Source: Palsa-504 sp963739135 (GTDB lineage: Bacteria; Actinomycetota; Actinomycetes; Streptosporangiales; Streptosporangiaceae). From it: DNA of 64,000 nt. Positions 1-9,952 of this stretch are shown here, piece by piece (within the stretch, counting starts at the first letter, position 1; each line of letters opens with the position of its first letter). The DNA is taken from positions 248,001 through 312,000 of the forward strand of contig CAVTZG010000026.1 in the NCBI GenBank assembly GCA_963739135.1. The letters are read 5' to 3'. The translations under genes and the position numbers were made by a program. The notes beneath the pieces are model-generated. The model did no database searches, was not told the DNA's origin, and saw only the letters and a program-made list of their open reading frames with translations.

Positions 1-574
1 AGACCCTGCGTGCTCAAGGCCACTGGAGCGGTCGCAGCGGTAATCTGAGTGAACATACGATGGCCCTTCCGGGATCACACGAGCGGGTAGATAGCGAGGC
101 GGGCGCCACTGAGCGAATGCTGGCGCGTTTTCTGTCATCACCTCCGATTTCCTGCGGCCGATCCAAATTGTTCACGAATCTCCCGAACAATTTCACCGCA
201 ATGTGACGGATCGCGCCGCCGGGCACGTGCGGGTCCCGCGGAGCCGAGCGATACCGGTCTAGAGCTCTGACACCGGACCACGGCACGGTGAGCAGCAGCG
301 AAGCCGCACCGTGCATGGAAGAGCACTTTCCGTCACCAGCGCCGAGCGCACGAACCATCCCACCTCCGCACATGTCCGCAGTCGGCCGAACCGAGCGCGG
401 CTATTCCTTTGCGCGACCCGTCGTACGCCGTGTCATCGCGACCGTGAACCGGCTACAGCGCATCACCCTAACAGTTACGCGGACAAAACGACCAAGGTTT
501 GCTAAACGTCGCAGACACAAATGACTCGACCCGGTTTGAAACGTGTGTTCGGCTCGGGCTCAGGGCCGATCACG
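1..574. other. No supported gene at the left edge
   Basis: I see no convincing coding region here. The open frames are short, overlap one another on both strands and lack recognisable domains. Local base composition drops to a more AT-rich stretch at about 470-520, which could hold promoter elements, but I cannot assign any. The next gene ends at 575 on the minus strand, so this is the 3' flank of that gene. Confidence 0.4.
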
Positions 575-1807
575 TCACGGGCTCGGCGAGGCGAACTCGA
601 CCCGGAGGATGGCCTGGCCCTGAACGGGCCCGGAGATCGCTCTCTCCGGGCGGATCCGGGCATCGGCCCCGTTCAGGACGGCCCAGACCGCGCGCGCGTA
701 TGCGGCTGTATCCATGTGGGCGGCCGGGATGCTCTCGGCCAGATCGGCAAAGCCGAGCGGAACGCGCGGACTGGCGCCTGGGCCCAGGTTCCCGAATCGC
801 ACGATGAAAATCGGCTCATGTCCGGCCACCGATGCGAGCGCCAGCAGCAGCCGCAAGTCGACCTGGCCGGCCAGCAACTGGCTCCTCGCGGCGGCCGACA
901 ACGCAACCTGGGAATCATGCAGCAGCACGGCGCCGTAGGTCTTACCGTTGGCCAGGTCCGCGCTGAGCGCGGCCTGGTACGCGGCCGCGCCATGCGGCGC
1001 GACCACCCGGACGGTAATCGCGCCGGTCCCGGAGCCGAAGGACGCCAGGACGGCTGGCGCCCAGGCGATGGCGAGGCTGCTGCCGAACAGCGCACGTACC
1101 GTAGCCGTCTCGACGACCAAGACCGAAGGCACCGGATCTGGCGACGTTGGCCCGAGCACGACCAGCTTGCTCACGGGGAAGCCATACGCCTGGAGCGCGG
1201 CGCACATCACCGCGTCACATGACACGGTGACATCCGGGCTGACCTGCTCGGCGACCCAGGCGGCAGCCTGCGCGCGGACGGTCGCCGGCGAGGCGGAGTA
1301 GTGGTCTACCGCGACGGCGCCCAGCGACCCGATGACGATAACGGCCAGGCCCAGCGCGATCAGGCGAGCCCCAACCCGGCGTCGTGGCTTTTCCGGCCCG
1401 ACCCCGACCGCGGGCTGGGGCTTGACCGCGAAGCCGAGCCATTTGGTGACATGAGCCTTGAGGACGGGCCCGGTGATGCGCTCGCGTGTGGCGGCCGATT
1501 CGACCGCGGCGGCGCCATTACGCTTCCGCTTGATGCCGTTCGCCGGGAAGCTGGACTCTCCCAGGCCCGCTACCTCGCTGACTACGGATTCCGGCGGCCG
1601 CTCGCGCCCGGGCGGATCGGTCGTTCGGTCCTGGGATGCGCGCTCCTGCTCGTCGGCGTCCGCCTCCGCGAGCTCGGCTAGCACCGCCGCCTGGATGCGC
1701 TGCCGCAATTCCTCCGGCAGCGCCAGCGCAATAGGCGAAACCGGCCCGGCCCGGCCCGCGCCTGGAACGCGCTGGGGCAGTTCCGTGCCCCGGTCTTTGT
1801 CTGCCAT
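575..1807 (-). CDS. Single-pass membrane protein of unknown function
   Basis: This 410-residue protein matches no family I recognise. The first 130 or so residues are charged and look disordered, with an early leucine/alanine-rich helix (ALPEELRQRIQAAVLAEL). One hydrophobic segment (LIALGLAVIVIGSLGAVAV) sits at about 145-170, after an arginine cluster, which predicts a cytoplasmic N terminus. The following 240 residues are an Ala/Val-rich, compact-looking extracytoplasmic region. ATG at 1807 is chosen over TTG at 1816 because a G-rich ribosome-binding site lies upstream of it. The gene stands alone, with the P450 gene in the same orientation 465 bases upstream. Confidence 0.6.
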   Translation of the reverse strand: MADKDRGTELPQRVPGAGRAGPVSPIALALPEELRQRIQAAVLAELAEADADEQERASQDRTTDPPGRERPPESVVSEVAGLGESSFPANGIKRKRNGAAAVESAATRERITGPVLKAHVTKWLGFAVKPQPAVGVGPEKPRRRVGARLIALGLAVIVIGSLGAVAVDHYSASPATVRAQAAAWVAEQVSPDVTVSCDAVMCAALQAYGFPVSKLVVLGPTSPDPVPSVLVVETATVRALFGSSLAIAWAPAVLASFGSGTGAITVRVVAPHGAAAYQAALSADLANGKTYGAVLLHDSQVALSAAARSQLLAGQVDLRLLLALASVAGHEPIFIVRFGNLGPGASPRVPLGFADLAESIPAAHMDTAAYARAVWAVLNGADARIRPERAISGPVQGQAILRVEFASPSP

Positions 1808-2272
1808 ACAGGTCAAACCCCCTGACCAATGCGCGGGCCGCCGCGACCGGGGGTGAGGCAGCCGTGCCTTGAGTCGGCGCCGTGACCGGCGCCAAGGGCT
1901 CTGCCACGTACTCGATCGCTGGCCCGTGGTCCATCGACGGCACCTGCCCGATATCGGGGCCTGCCAAGGTGCCTCGCCAGCCCAGGTTTCGGGCGCCGCG
2001 TGGCTGACCTAGTGTGCTGGAGGCATTCACTTAACGCATCACTGCCGTCGGCATCTGGACACCGTAGTCAGACGGTAACCTCCCGGTTCCTCCCCAGGGG
2101 CGTGTTTCGGGAATTTTGCGGAGAAAGTCCCCTGCCGAGTATCACCTCGCCCCATGACCTACGCCAACAACAGCTCGCCAAACGCAAGGACCCACGCGGG
2201 AGCGAGCCCGTCTTCCGCCCCGACTGTCACCCGTTAGCGTTGCCGGGTCGTCGTAGACCCACTTACCGGGCC
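1808..2272. other. Intergenic stretch without a recognised feature
   Basis: This 465-base gap separates the P450 stop from the start of the membrane-protein gene, both on the minus strand. I see no coding signature or clear hairpin. It presumably holds the promoter of the membrane-protein gene. Confidence 0.35.
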
Positions 2273-3463
2273 TTAGGGAGCCAGCCGGACCGGCAGGGAC
2301 TCCAGGCCGTGAATCAGCGTGCTGGGCCGCCAGCGCAGCGATCCGGCGGGCACCGCCAGCGTGATCGAGCCGAACCGGTCAAGCAGCGCGCCGAACGCGA
2401 TCTCGGCCTCCAGCCGGGCCAGCGGCGCGCCCAGGCAGTAGTGGATGCCGTGCCCGAACGCCAGGTGCCCCGCGCTGTCCCGGTCCAGGTCCAGCCGGTC
2501 CGGGTCGGCGTAGCGGGCCGGATCACGGTTCGCCCCGCTCAGCGCCACGATCACCGCCTCGCCCGCCGCGATCTGCGCGCCGCCGATCTCGATCGGCTCG
2601 GCGGCGCACCGGTAGGTCGCGTGGTTGACCGGGTTCACGTAGCGGAGGAACTCCTCCACCGCGCCGCCGATCAGCCCCGGGTCCGCCCGTAGCCTGGCCA
2701 TCTGACCGGGGTTGAGCAGCAGCGCGAGCGTGCCGCTGGCGATCAGGTTGACCGTGGTCTCATGCCCGGCCACCAGCAGCAGGAACACCATGGCGACCAG
2801 CTCGTTCTCCCGCAGCCGGTCGCCCTGGTCCCGGGCCAGGACCAGCGCCGACAGCAGGTCATCGGCGGGCTGGCGGCGCTTGGCCGCCAGCATGGCCCGG
2901 AAGTAGCGGATCATCGCCGTGGTGTCCGCCACGAACACCTCAGGCCTGGCCGTGTTCGACACGATGGTGGCCGACCAGGCCCGGAAGTCGTCCCGGTCCG
3001 CCACCGGTATGCCCAGCAGCTCGCAGATCACTGTGATCGGCAGCGGGAACGCGAACGAGGCCAGCAGGTCCACCTCGCGCCGGGTCGACATGTCGTCAAG
3101 CAGCTCCGCGGTGATGGCCGTGATCCGCGGCCGCAACCGCTGCACGCGGCGCACGGTGAAGGCCTTGTTCACCAGCCTGCGCAGCCGCTCGTGATCCGGC
3201 GGGTCGCTGTTGAGCATGTGCATGTCCAGCGCGGCGAGCATGGAGTCCGGCTCGGGATGCCAGCCCGGCATGGTCTTGCGCAGCCGCGGGTCGGCCAGCG
3301 CGGCCCGCGCCTCGGCGTACCCGGTGACCAGCCAGGCGGGTATGCCGCCCGGCATGACCACGGCCGAGACCGGCCGCTGCGCCCGCAGCCGGGCGTGCAC
3401 GGAGTAGGGATCGGAGAAATACTCGGCGCCGAGTTCCTCGGCGACCGTGTTCGCCTGCGTCAC
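2273..3463 (-). CDS. Cytochrome P450 monooxygenase
   Basis: This is a soluble bacterial class I P450 of 396 residues, the normal family length. The I-helix oxygen-activation motif is AGHETT, the K-helix ExxR is present in EEFLRYV, and the heme-binding loop is FGHGIHYCLG with the axial cysteine. These three motifs in the right order make the assignment secure. The substrate cannot be told. No ferredoxin or ferredoxin reductase gene lies beside it, so redox partners must come from elsewhere. The MMPL exporter gene begins upstream on the same strand and ends 14 bases before this start, so the two may be co-transcribed. Confidence 0.93.
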   Translation of the reverse strand: MTQANTVAEELGAEYFSDPYSVHARLRAQRPVSAVVMPGGIPAWLVTGYAEARAALADPRLRKTMPGWHPEPDSMLAALDMHMLNSDPPDHERLRRLVNKAFTVRRVQRLRPRITAITAELLDDMSTRREVDLLASFAFPLPITVICELLGIPVADRDDFRAWSATIVSNTARPEVFVADTTAMIRYFRAMLAAKRRQPADDLLSALVLARDQGDRLRENELVAMVFLLLVAGHETTVNLIASGTLALLLNPGQMARLRADPGLIGGAVEEFLRYVNPVNHATYRCAAEPIEIGGAQIAAGEAVIVALSGANRDPARYADPDRLDLDRDSAGHLAFGHGIHYCLGAPLARLEAEIAFGALLDRFGSITLAVPAGSLRWRPSTLIHGLESLPVRLAP

Positions 3464-3476
3464 GCCTTGCCCCTCG

Positions 3477-5976
3477 TCAGATTCGGCCGTCAGAACCGGC
3501 GACCCCCGCCCCCGTCATCTTAAGTAATAACTTGATCGGAGTAAAGGAATTGTCCCCCTCGTCGAGGGGCCCGGGGGGTACAGGGGGTACGGGGGGGCGG
3601 GCAGCCCCCTCGTGCGCAGGGGGGCTCTGGGGGGGATCGCTCCCCCCGAGGAAATAGAGCCGGGACGGCCACCAGTTCCACCGGCCGATCAGCACCACGG
3701 CCGACGGCACCAGCAGCGTCCTGACCAGGAAGGTGTCCATCAGCACGCCGAGCGCGAGGCCGACGCCGACATCCACGATCGTCCGGACGTTCTGCGCCCC
3801 CGCGCTTCCGGACCCCACGATGGCCAGCACGCCGAACGTCCCGGCCAGCACCAGGCCCGCCGAGGTGACCGTGGTGCCGGTGACGCGCAGCGCCCGGCTG
3901 ACCGCCTCGGGCAGCGGTAGCCGGTGCGCCTCTTCCCTGATCCTGGTCATGACCAGGATGTTGTAGTCCTCGCCCAGCGCCAGCAGGAACATGAACAGCA
4001 GGAACGGCAGGATGAAGGTCAGTCCCGGCTGGCCGGCGGCCTTGACGAACACCAGCACGGTCAGGCCCAGGGCCGAGAAGTACGACAGCACCACGGAGAC
4101 GATCAGGTACAGCGGCGCGATCAGGCTGCGCATCACCAGCGCGAGCAGGACCGCGATCACGGCGATGGCGATCGGGATGACCGTGCGCAGGTCGCTGTCG
4201 GACAGCTGGGCGACGTCGTAGGTGAACGGCGCCTGGCCGGTCACGCCGAAGGCCGACGCCCCGGCCGCCCGCGCCGCCCGGGCCGCGTCGGCCCGGATCG
4301 CGGGCACCGCCTCCTCGGCGAGGGTGCCGGCCGGGTTGCCCGCGGCCAGCGCGGTCGCGAACGAGAACCGTGTCCCCGTCGGCGCTCACGTACGACCCGC
4401 TGGCCCGGTAGGACTGGTAGGCGGCCAGCGTGACCCGCGGGACCTGCCCGCCCGGTGCGGCGGTCAGCGCGCGCGGCGGCCCGTAGGCGGCGTGCAGCGC
4501 GGTGTACTGCGCCGCGGTCAACGCGGTCCCGTTGGCGTTGAAGGGCCCGGACACCGCGGCGAACTGCGGGTCGGCGGCCAGCTGCCGCTCGGCCGCGGCC
4601 ACCGCGGCCGCGGCCGCCCAGACCGGCTGGCGCAGCCGGAACACGATGATGGTGGGGTTGGCCGCCGACTGCGGGAAGTGCTCGGCCAGCAGCGCGTTGC
4701 CCAGCGCAGAGTCGCTGCCGGGCGGCGCGGTGGCCGCCCCGCCGAACCCGGCGGCCAGGTAGCCGGCTGAGGCCACCGCCAGCGCGGCGAACACGACCAG
4801 GCCCGCCACCAGCGTGGCGGCCGGCCGGTGCACGATCCGGGCACAGGCCGGTCCCCACCAGCCGGCCCGGCCGCCCCCCGGCTTGACCGAGGACGGCCAG
4901 AACGCGACCGGCCCGAAGATGGCCAGCAGCGCGGGCAGCAGGGTCAGCCCGGCGATTAGCATCAGCCCGATCGCGATGGCCAGCGGGGCGGCCAGGCCGG
5001 AATACAGGCTGAAGGAGGCGGTGGCCAGCGACAGCAGCGCGGCGATGAGGATGCCGGCCGAGAACGTGATCGTCTCGCCGACCCGCGCGACCCCCAGCAC
5101 GATCGCCTCATGGCAGCTCAGCCCGGCGCGCATCTCCTCCCGCACCCGGAACATCAGGAACAGCGCGTAGTCGGTACCCGCGCCGAGCACCAGGACGATC
5201 AGCAGCAGCGAGGCGATCTGCGACACCGACAGGCCGCCGACGGCGGCCTCGGCGGTCAGCCGCTCGGCCACCAGCACGACCACGATGGCGGGCAGCACCG
5301 CGATCAGCGGCGCCAGCGCCGACCGGAACACCGCGACCAGCAGCGCGATCACGAACAGGATCGAGAACCACTGGACCTGCCCGCCGGTCTTGCCCGAGGT
5401 CGCGTTGTTGTCCACCCGGGTCGCCACCGGCCCGGCGGTATGGGCCGCCAGCCCGGCCGGCAACACGGTGGCCTGGATGACGTCGCGCAGCCCGGCCACC
5501 AGGCTGGCCTGCTGCGAGGTGGCCAGCCCGCCGGACCGGGCCAGCGCGGCCAGCACGGTGAGCTGCTCGGCCCGGCCGTCGGCAGACTCCCCGGCGTCCC
5601 GCGCCGCGGTCACCCGCGCCACCCGGCCGAGCGCGGCGGCCAGCCGGGCGATGGCCGCCAGGTCGGTGCCGGTCAGCGGCCCGCCGGGCCGGGCGACGAC
5701 CACGCCGACCGCGGTCAGCGAGGCGCTCTGCAGCGGCGAGGCCAGCTGGGCGGCCTGCTCGCTAGGCGCGCTGGCCGGCAGGAACGAGGTGTTGTCGCTC
5801 TGCGTCACGCTGGACAGCGACGGGAGCAGCACCATGGCCGCGATCGTGCCCGCCACCCAGGCCAGCAGGATGGCCCAGCGGAAGCGGACGGCCAGCCGGC
5901 CGGCCGCCGCAAAGGAGGTACCCACAGAAGCCATCGTCGCCGGCCAGAGGGCGAAGCGGTTAGGACTGACAGCCAT
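3477..5976 (-). CDS. MMPL/RND-family membrane transporter, frameshifted
   Basis: Together the two frames encode about 830 residues of an MMPL-type exporter. Each half has one N-terminal membrane helix, a periplasmic loop and a bundle of about five helices. The conserved GTDYALFLMFRVREE motif is in the first half and GEDYNILVMTRIREE in the second. MMPL proteins export lipids, siderophores or drugs using the proton gradient. The reading frame shifts at about 4370: the first frame reads ...SADGDTV, and restoring one register continues FSFATALAAGNPAG. The span of 2,500 bases equals 833 codons plus one base, so a single extra base explains it. Both halves are otherwise intact, so this may be a recent mutation or a sequencing error. 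ATG at 5976 or 5934 could be the start. The extreme C terminus runs into a G-tract repeat. Confidence 0.8.
3553..3652. repeat. G-tract palindromic element, copy 1
   Basis: This stretch is built of alternating G and C runs of 4-7 bases. It shares a core, GGGGGGGCGGG(C/T)AGCCCCC followed by CGTGCGC and another G run, with the stretch at 55852-55970. It forms the proline-rich C-terminal tail of the MMPL exporter (DPPQSPPAHEG...). The runs can pair with each other and could also form G-quadruplexes. Confidence 0.6.
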
Positions 5977-6030
5977 CGTGGCCGGCGCGGGATGGAATAT
6001 GTAGGACGACCAGGAGCGTAAAGTTGCTTC

Positions 6031-8085
6031 GTGGCAGATCCGCACGGCTACCGGCCGGCGCCGGGCGAGATTCCGGAGTCCCCGGGGGTCTACCGGTTCC
6101 GTGACCAGCGGGGCCGGGTGATCTACGTCGGCAAGGCGAAATCCCTCCGCCAGCGCCTGAACTCCTACTTCGCCGACTTCGCCAGCCTGCACCCGCGCAC
6201 CCAGATGATGCTGCAGACGGCGGCGGGCGTGGAGTGGACCGTGGTCAGCACCGAGGTGGAGGCGCTCCAGCTCGAGTACTCCTGGATCAAGGAGTTCGAC
6301 CCCCGGTTCAACGTCAAGTACCGGGATGATAAGAGCTATCCCTACCTGGCCGTCACCATGGGCGAGGAATACCCGCGGGTCATGGTGATGCGCGGCGCCA
6401 AGCGGAAGGGCACCAAGTACTTCGGCCCCTACAGCCACGCCTGGGCCATCCGCGACACGGTGGACACCCTGCTGCGGGTGTTCCCGGTACGCACCTGCTC
6501 GGCGGGCGTGTTCAAGCGGTCGGGCCAGATCGGCCGGCCTTGCCTGCTCGGCTACATCGGCAAGTGCTCCGCGCCCTGCGTCAAGCGGATCAGCGCGGCG
6601 GGGCACCGCGCCCTGGCCGAGGACTTCTGCGACTTCATGGCCGGGCAGACCAGCCGGTTCGCCAGCCGGCTGGAGGCCGATATGAAGGAAGCGGCGCGGC
6701 TGGAGGAATTCGAGCGGGCGGCGAGGCTCCGCGACGACCTGCGGGCCCTGGAGCGGGCCATCGAGAAGCAGGCCGTGGTGCTCGGCGACGGCACGGACTG
6801 CGACGTCATCGCGCTGGCCGAAGACCAGCTCGAGGCAGCGGTGCAGGTCTTCTACGTGCGCGGCGGCCGGGTCCGCGGGCAGCGCGGCTGGGTGCTGGAC
6901 AAGGTCGAGGACGTGACCCCCGCCGGGCTGGTGGAGCACTTCCTGGGCCAGGTCTACGGCGACACGCCGGACGACGCCGAGGCGGTCAACGCCGGCATCC
7001 CCCGTGAGGTCCTGGTGCCCGAGCTGCCGCCCGACCCGGCCAGCATGGCGCAGTGGCTGGCCGAACGCCGCGGCGGCCCGGTCAGCCTGCGGGTGCCGCA
7101 GCGCGGCGACAAGAAGGCGCTGCTCGAGACTGTGGCCCGCAATGCGGGCGCGGCGCTCGCCCTGCACAAGACCCGCCGGGCCAGCGACCTGACCACCCGG
7201 AGCAAGGCGCTGAGCGAGATCCAGGAGGGGCTCGGCCTGGACGACGCGCCGCTGCGGATCGAGTGCTACGACGTGTCGAACCTGCAGGGCACGCACGTGG
7301 TGGCGTCGATGGTCGTGTTCGAGGACGGACTGGCCCGCAAGAGCGAGTACCGCCGGTTCGCGATCAAGGGCACCGATGGCACCGACGATATCTCGGCCAT
7401 CCACGAGGTCATCAGCCGCCGGTTCCGCCGCTACCTGGCCGAGCGGGAGAAAACCGGGGAACTGGACACCCTCGGCGACCCAGAAGGCGCCGAAGATCAA
7501 GATCAAGAACCTGACTCCGAACGGGCCGTGGTGACAGCCCAGAGGAAATTCGCCTACCCGCCCAACCTGGTGGTCGTGGACGGCGGACCCGGCCAGGCCG
7601 CCGCGGCGGCCCGGGCCCTGGCTGAGCTGGGCATCGACGACGTGGCCGTCTGCGGCCTGGCCAAGCGCCTGGAGGAGGTATGGCTGCCGGGCGAGGAGTA
7701 CCCGGTCATCCTGCCCCGCAGCAGCGAGGGACTGTACCTGCTGCAGCGGGTCAGGGACGAGGCCCACCGGTTCGCGATCACCTATCACCGGCAGAAGCGC
7801 AGCAAGGCCGCCACCGCCAGCGTGCTCGACGATGTGCCGGGACTCGGCCCGGCCCGGCGCGCGGCCCTGCTCAAGCACTTCGGCTCGGTGCGTAAGCTCT
7901 GCGCAGCGAGCGCAGAAGAGATCGCCGCCGTACCGGGCATCGGCCCCCGGCTGGCCGTCACGATCGCCACAGTATTGGCCGGGGGGACGACCCCCCAAGA
8001 CCCCCCCGCTCCTGGGGGGAAACCTTTCCCCCCAGACCCCCTCGGCCCCAGACCCCCCTTGGGAGAACGTCATGAGGACGGCTGA
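6031..8085 (+). CDS. uvrC: Excinuclease ABC subunit C
   Basis: UvrC makes the dual incisions in nucleotide excision repair after UvrAB recognises the lesion. The 684-residue protein has the N-terminal GIY-YIG nuclease domain (SPGVYRFRD...VIYVGKAKSL), a central UVR motif near residues 215-250 that contacts UvrB, the RNase H-like C-terminal nuclease domain (ECYDVSNLQG, VVDGGPGQ) and a tandem helix-hairpin-helix end (DVPGLGPARR, AVPGIGPRLA). The start is GTG at 6031. After the last helix-hairpin-helix the protein carries an unusual proline-rich tail of about 35 residues encoded by a G-tract repeat. The gene is divergent from the MMPL exporter and overlaps rapZ by 14 bases. Confidence 0.97.
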   Translation: MADPHGYRPAPGEIPESPGVYRFRDQRGRVIYVGKAKSLRQRLNSYFADFASLHPRTQMMLQTAAGVEWTVVSTEVEALQLEYSWIKEFDPRFNVKYRDDKSYPYLAVTMGEEYPRVMVMRGAKRKGTKYFGPYSHAWAIRDTVDTLLRVFPVRTCSAGVFKRSGQIGRPCLLGYIGKCSAPCVKRISAAGHRALAEDFCDFMAGQTSRFASRLEADMKEAARLEEFERAARLRDDLRALERAIEKQAVVLGDGTDCDVIALAEDQLEAAVQVFYVRGGRVRGQRGWVLDKVEDVTPAGLVEHFLGQVYGDTPDDAEAVNAGIPREVLVPELPPDPASMAQWLAERRGGPVSLRVPQRGDKKALLETVARNAGAALALHKTRRASDLTTRSKALSEIQEGLGLDDAPLRIECYDVSNLQGTHVVASMVVFEDGLARKSEYRRFAIKGTDGTDDISAIHEVISRRFRRYLAEREKTGELDTLGDPEGAEDQDQEPDSERAVVTAQRKFAYPPNLVVVDGGPGQAAAAARALAELGIDDVAVCGLAKRLEEVWLPGEEYPVILPRSSEGLYLLQRVRDEAHRFAITYHRQKRSKAATASVLDDVPGLGPARRAALLKHFGSVRKLCAASAEEIAAVPGIGPRLAVTIATVLAGGTTPQDPPAPGGKPFPPDPLGPRPPLGERHEDG
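7979..8062. repeat. G-tract palindromic element, copy 2
   Basis: Runs of G and C at the 3' end of uvrC. On the minus strand it reads CCCAAGGGGGGTCTGGGG, matching the CCCAAGGGGGGTCCGGGG segment of the copy at 55852-55970. It adds a Pro/Gly-rich tail to UvrC and lies immediately before the rapZ start. Confidence 0.55.
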
Positions 8086-8959
8086 CGACCCGGCGGACAT
8101 CGTCGTCATCACCGGGCTGTCCGGGGCGGGGCGCTCCACTGCGGCCAAGTCGCTCGAGGACCTGGGCTGGTTCGTGGTCGACAACCTGCCGCCGGGCCTG
8201 CTCCCCACCATGGTGGACCTCGCGGCCAGGTCCAGCGGCGCGGTCACCAGGATCGCCGCGGTGGTCGACGTGCGCAGCCGGGCGTTCAGCACCGACCTGA
8301 AGTCGGCCATCAGCGACCTGGGCGCGCGCCGGGCCGCCGCCCGGGTGGTGTACCTGGAAGCCGCCGACGACACGCTGGTACGCCGGTTCGACAGCGAACG
8401 GCGGCCGCACCCGCTGCAGGGCAGCGGCCGGGTCACCGACGGCATCGCGGCCGAGCGCGAGCTGCTGCGCGAGGTCCGCGGCGACGCCGACCTGGTCATC
8501 GACACCTCCCGGCTCAACGTGCACGAGCTGCGGGCCCGGATGCGGGACTTCTTCGGCGGCGGCGGCACGGCGGCCGGGCTGCGGCTGAGCGTGGTCTCGT
8601 TCGGCTACAAGTACGGCCTGCCGGTGGACGCCGACCTGGTGGCCGACTGCCGGTTCCTGCCGAACCCGCACTGGATCGCGGAGCTCGCCCCGCTCACCGG
8701 GAAGGATGAGGCGGCCCGCGACTACGTCCTGTCCCAGCCGGGCGCCAAGGAGTTCCTGCACTACTACACCGAGCTGCTGCGCGTGGTGCTGCCCGGATAC
8801 GAACGCGAGGGCAAGCGGTTCGTCACCCTGGCCGTCGGCTGCACCGGCGGCAAGCACCGCAGCGTGGCCATGGCCGACGAGCTGGCCGCGCGCATCGCGG
8901 AAGCTGTCGGGGTGGAGGCGGACGTGCAGGTGGTCCACCGGGACCTGGGGCGGGAGTGA
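8072..8959 (+). CDS. rapZ: RNase adapter / nucleotide-binding protein RapZ
   Basis: This is a 295-residue P-loop protein of the RapZ/YvcJ family. In E. coli RapZ directs RNase E to a small RNA controlling glucosamine-6-phosphate synthase. In Gram-positives it is a nucleotide-binding protein linked to cell-wall metabolism. The Walker A motif is GLSGAGRSTAAKSLEDLG near the N terminus, followed by VVDNLPPGLLP. The C-terminal RapZ domain shows VSFGYKYGLPVDADLV and GCTGGKHRSVAMAD. ATG at 8072 is chosen because it starts just before the P-loop and overlaps the uvrC stop, as usual in this cluster. Confidence 0.96.
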   Translation: MRTADDPADIVVITGLSGAGRSTAAKSLEDLGWFVVDNLPPGLLPTMVDLAARSSGAVTRIAAVVDVRSRAFSTDLKSAISDLGARRAAARVVYLEAADDTLVRRFDSERRPHPLQGSGRVTDGIAAERELLREVRGDADLVIDTSRLNVHELRARMRDFFGGGGTAAGLRLSVVSFGYKYGLPVDADLVADCRFLPNPHWIAELAPLTGKDEAARDYVLSQPGAKEFLHYYTELLRVVLPGYEREGKRFVTLAVGCTGGKHRSVAMADELAARIAEAVGVEADVQVVHRDLGRE

Positions 8960-8963
8960 GCAC

Positions 8964-9947
8964 TTGGTAACCGGCCTGCGGGCGGTGGCGCTAGGGGGCG
9001 GGCACGGGCTGGCGGCATCGCTCGGGGCGCTGCGCCGCGTAACCGACGACCTCACCGCCGTCGTGACGGTGGCCGACGACGGCGGGTCGAGCGGCCGGCT
9101 GCGCCGCGACTACGGCGTGCTGCCCCCCGGCGACCTGCGGATGGCGCTGGCCGCGCTGTGCCGGGACGACGAGTGGGGGATCACCTGGAGCAAGGTGGTG
9201 CAGCACCGGTTCGGCGGCGACCGCGAACTGGCCGGCCACGCCGTCGGCAACCTGCTGATCGTGGCCCTGTGGGACCTGCTCGGTGACACGGTGGCCGGGC
9301 TGGACTGGGTCGGCCGGCTGCTCGGCACCGGCGGCCGCGTGCTGCCCATGGCGGCCGTGCCGCTGGACATCGTGGCCGAGGTGGTGGGCGCCGACCCCGC
9401 CCGGCCGGAGGCGGTCACGAAGGTCCGGGGACAGGCGGAGTGCGCCACGACGCCGGGCCAGGTCCGCTCGATCACGCTGCTGCCGCCCGACCCGCCCGCC
9501 GTGCCCGAGGCGGTGCGGGCCGTGCTCGACGCCGACTGGGTGGTGTTCGGTCCCGGATCGTGGTTCACCAGCGTGCTGCCGCATCTGCTGGTGCCCGACC
9601 TGGCCGCCGCCTTGCACGTCACCACGGCGCGGCGGCTCGTGGTGCTGAACCTGGCCCCGCAGCCGGGGGAGACCGGTGGTTTCTCGCCGCACAAGCACCT
9701 GGAAGTCCTCGCCGGGCACGCTCCGGCGCTTACTGTGGACGTGGTGCTCGCGGACACCAAGTCGGCGGGTACGGGTAGCCTGGCCGACCTGGAGAAGGCG
9801 ACGGGCATGCTCGGAGCCCGGCTGGTGATGGCCGACGTGGCGGCGGCGGACGGCACGCCGTGCCACGACCCCAAGCTCCTGGCCGGGGCGTATGCGCAGA
9901 TTTTTGCCGGGTACGGGCCGGCGGCCCAGCCCAGATGGGGGGAATGA
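8964..9947 (+). CDS. yvcK: YvcK-family protein (gluconeogenesis factor)
   Basis: This CofD-like fold protein of 327 residues binds UDP-sugars in studied homologues and is needed for growth on gluconeogenic carbon sources and for normal cell-wall synthesis. The family N terminus ALGGGHGLAASLGALR and VTVADDGGSSGRLRRDYG are seen, with the conserved FGPGSWFTSVLPHLL late in the protein. The start appears to be TTG at 8964, four bases after the rapZ stop, because the family begins immediately before the glycine-rich loop. It overlaps the upstream edge of whiA. Confidence 0.94.
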   Translation: MVTGLRAVALGGGHGLAASLGALRRVTDDLTAVVTVADDGGSSGRLRRDYGVLPPGDLRMALAALCRDDEWGITWSKVVQHRFGGDRELAGHAVGNLLIVALWDLLGDTVAGLDWVGRLLGTGGRVLPMAAVPLDIVAEVVGADPARPEAVTKVRGQAECATTPGQVRSITLLPPDPPAVPEAVRAVLDADWVVFGPGSWFTSVLPHLLVPDLAAALHVTTARRLVVLNLAPQPGETGGFSPHKHLEVLAGHAPALTVDVVLADTKSAGTGSLADLEKATGMLGARLVMADVAAADGTPCHDPKLLAGAYAQIFAGYGPAAQPRWGE

Positions 9948-9952
9948 CGCCA

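Noticed and set aside
3520..8568. A 1,682-codon minus-strand open frame
   Set aside because: Only its part below about 5976 (the MMPL exporter) has protein character. The rest is the antisense of uvrC and rapZ in a GC-rich frame.
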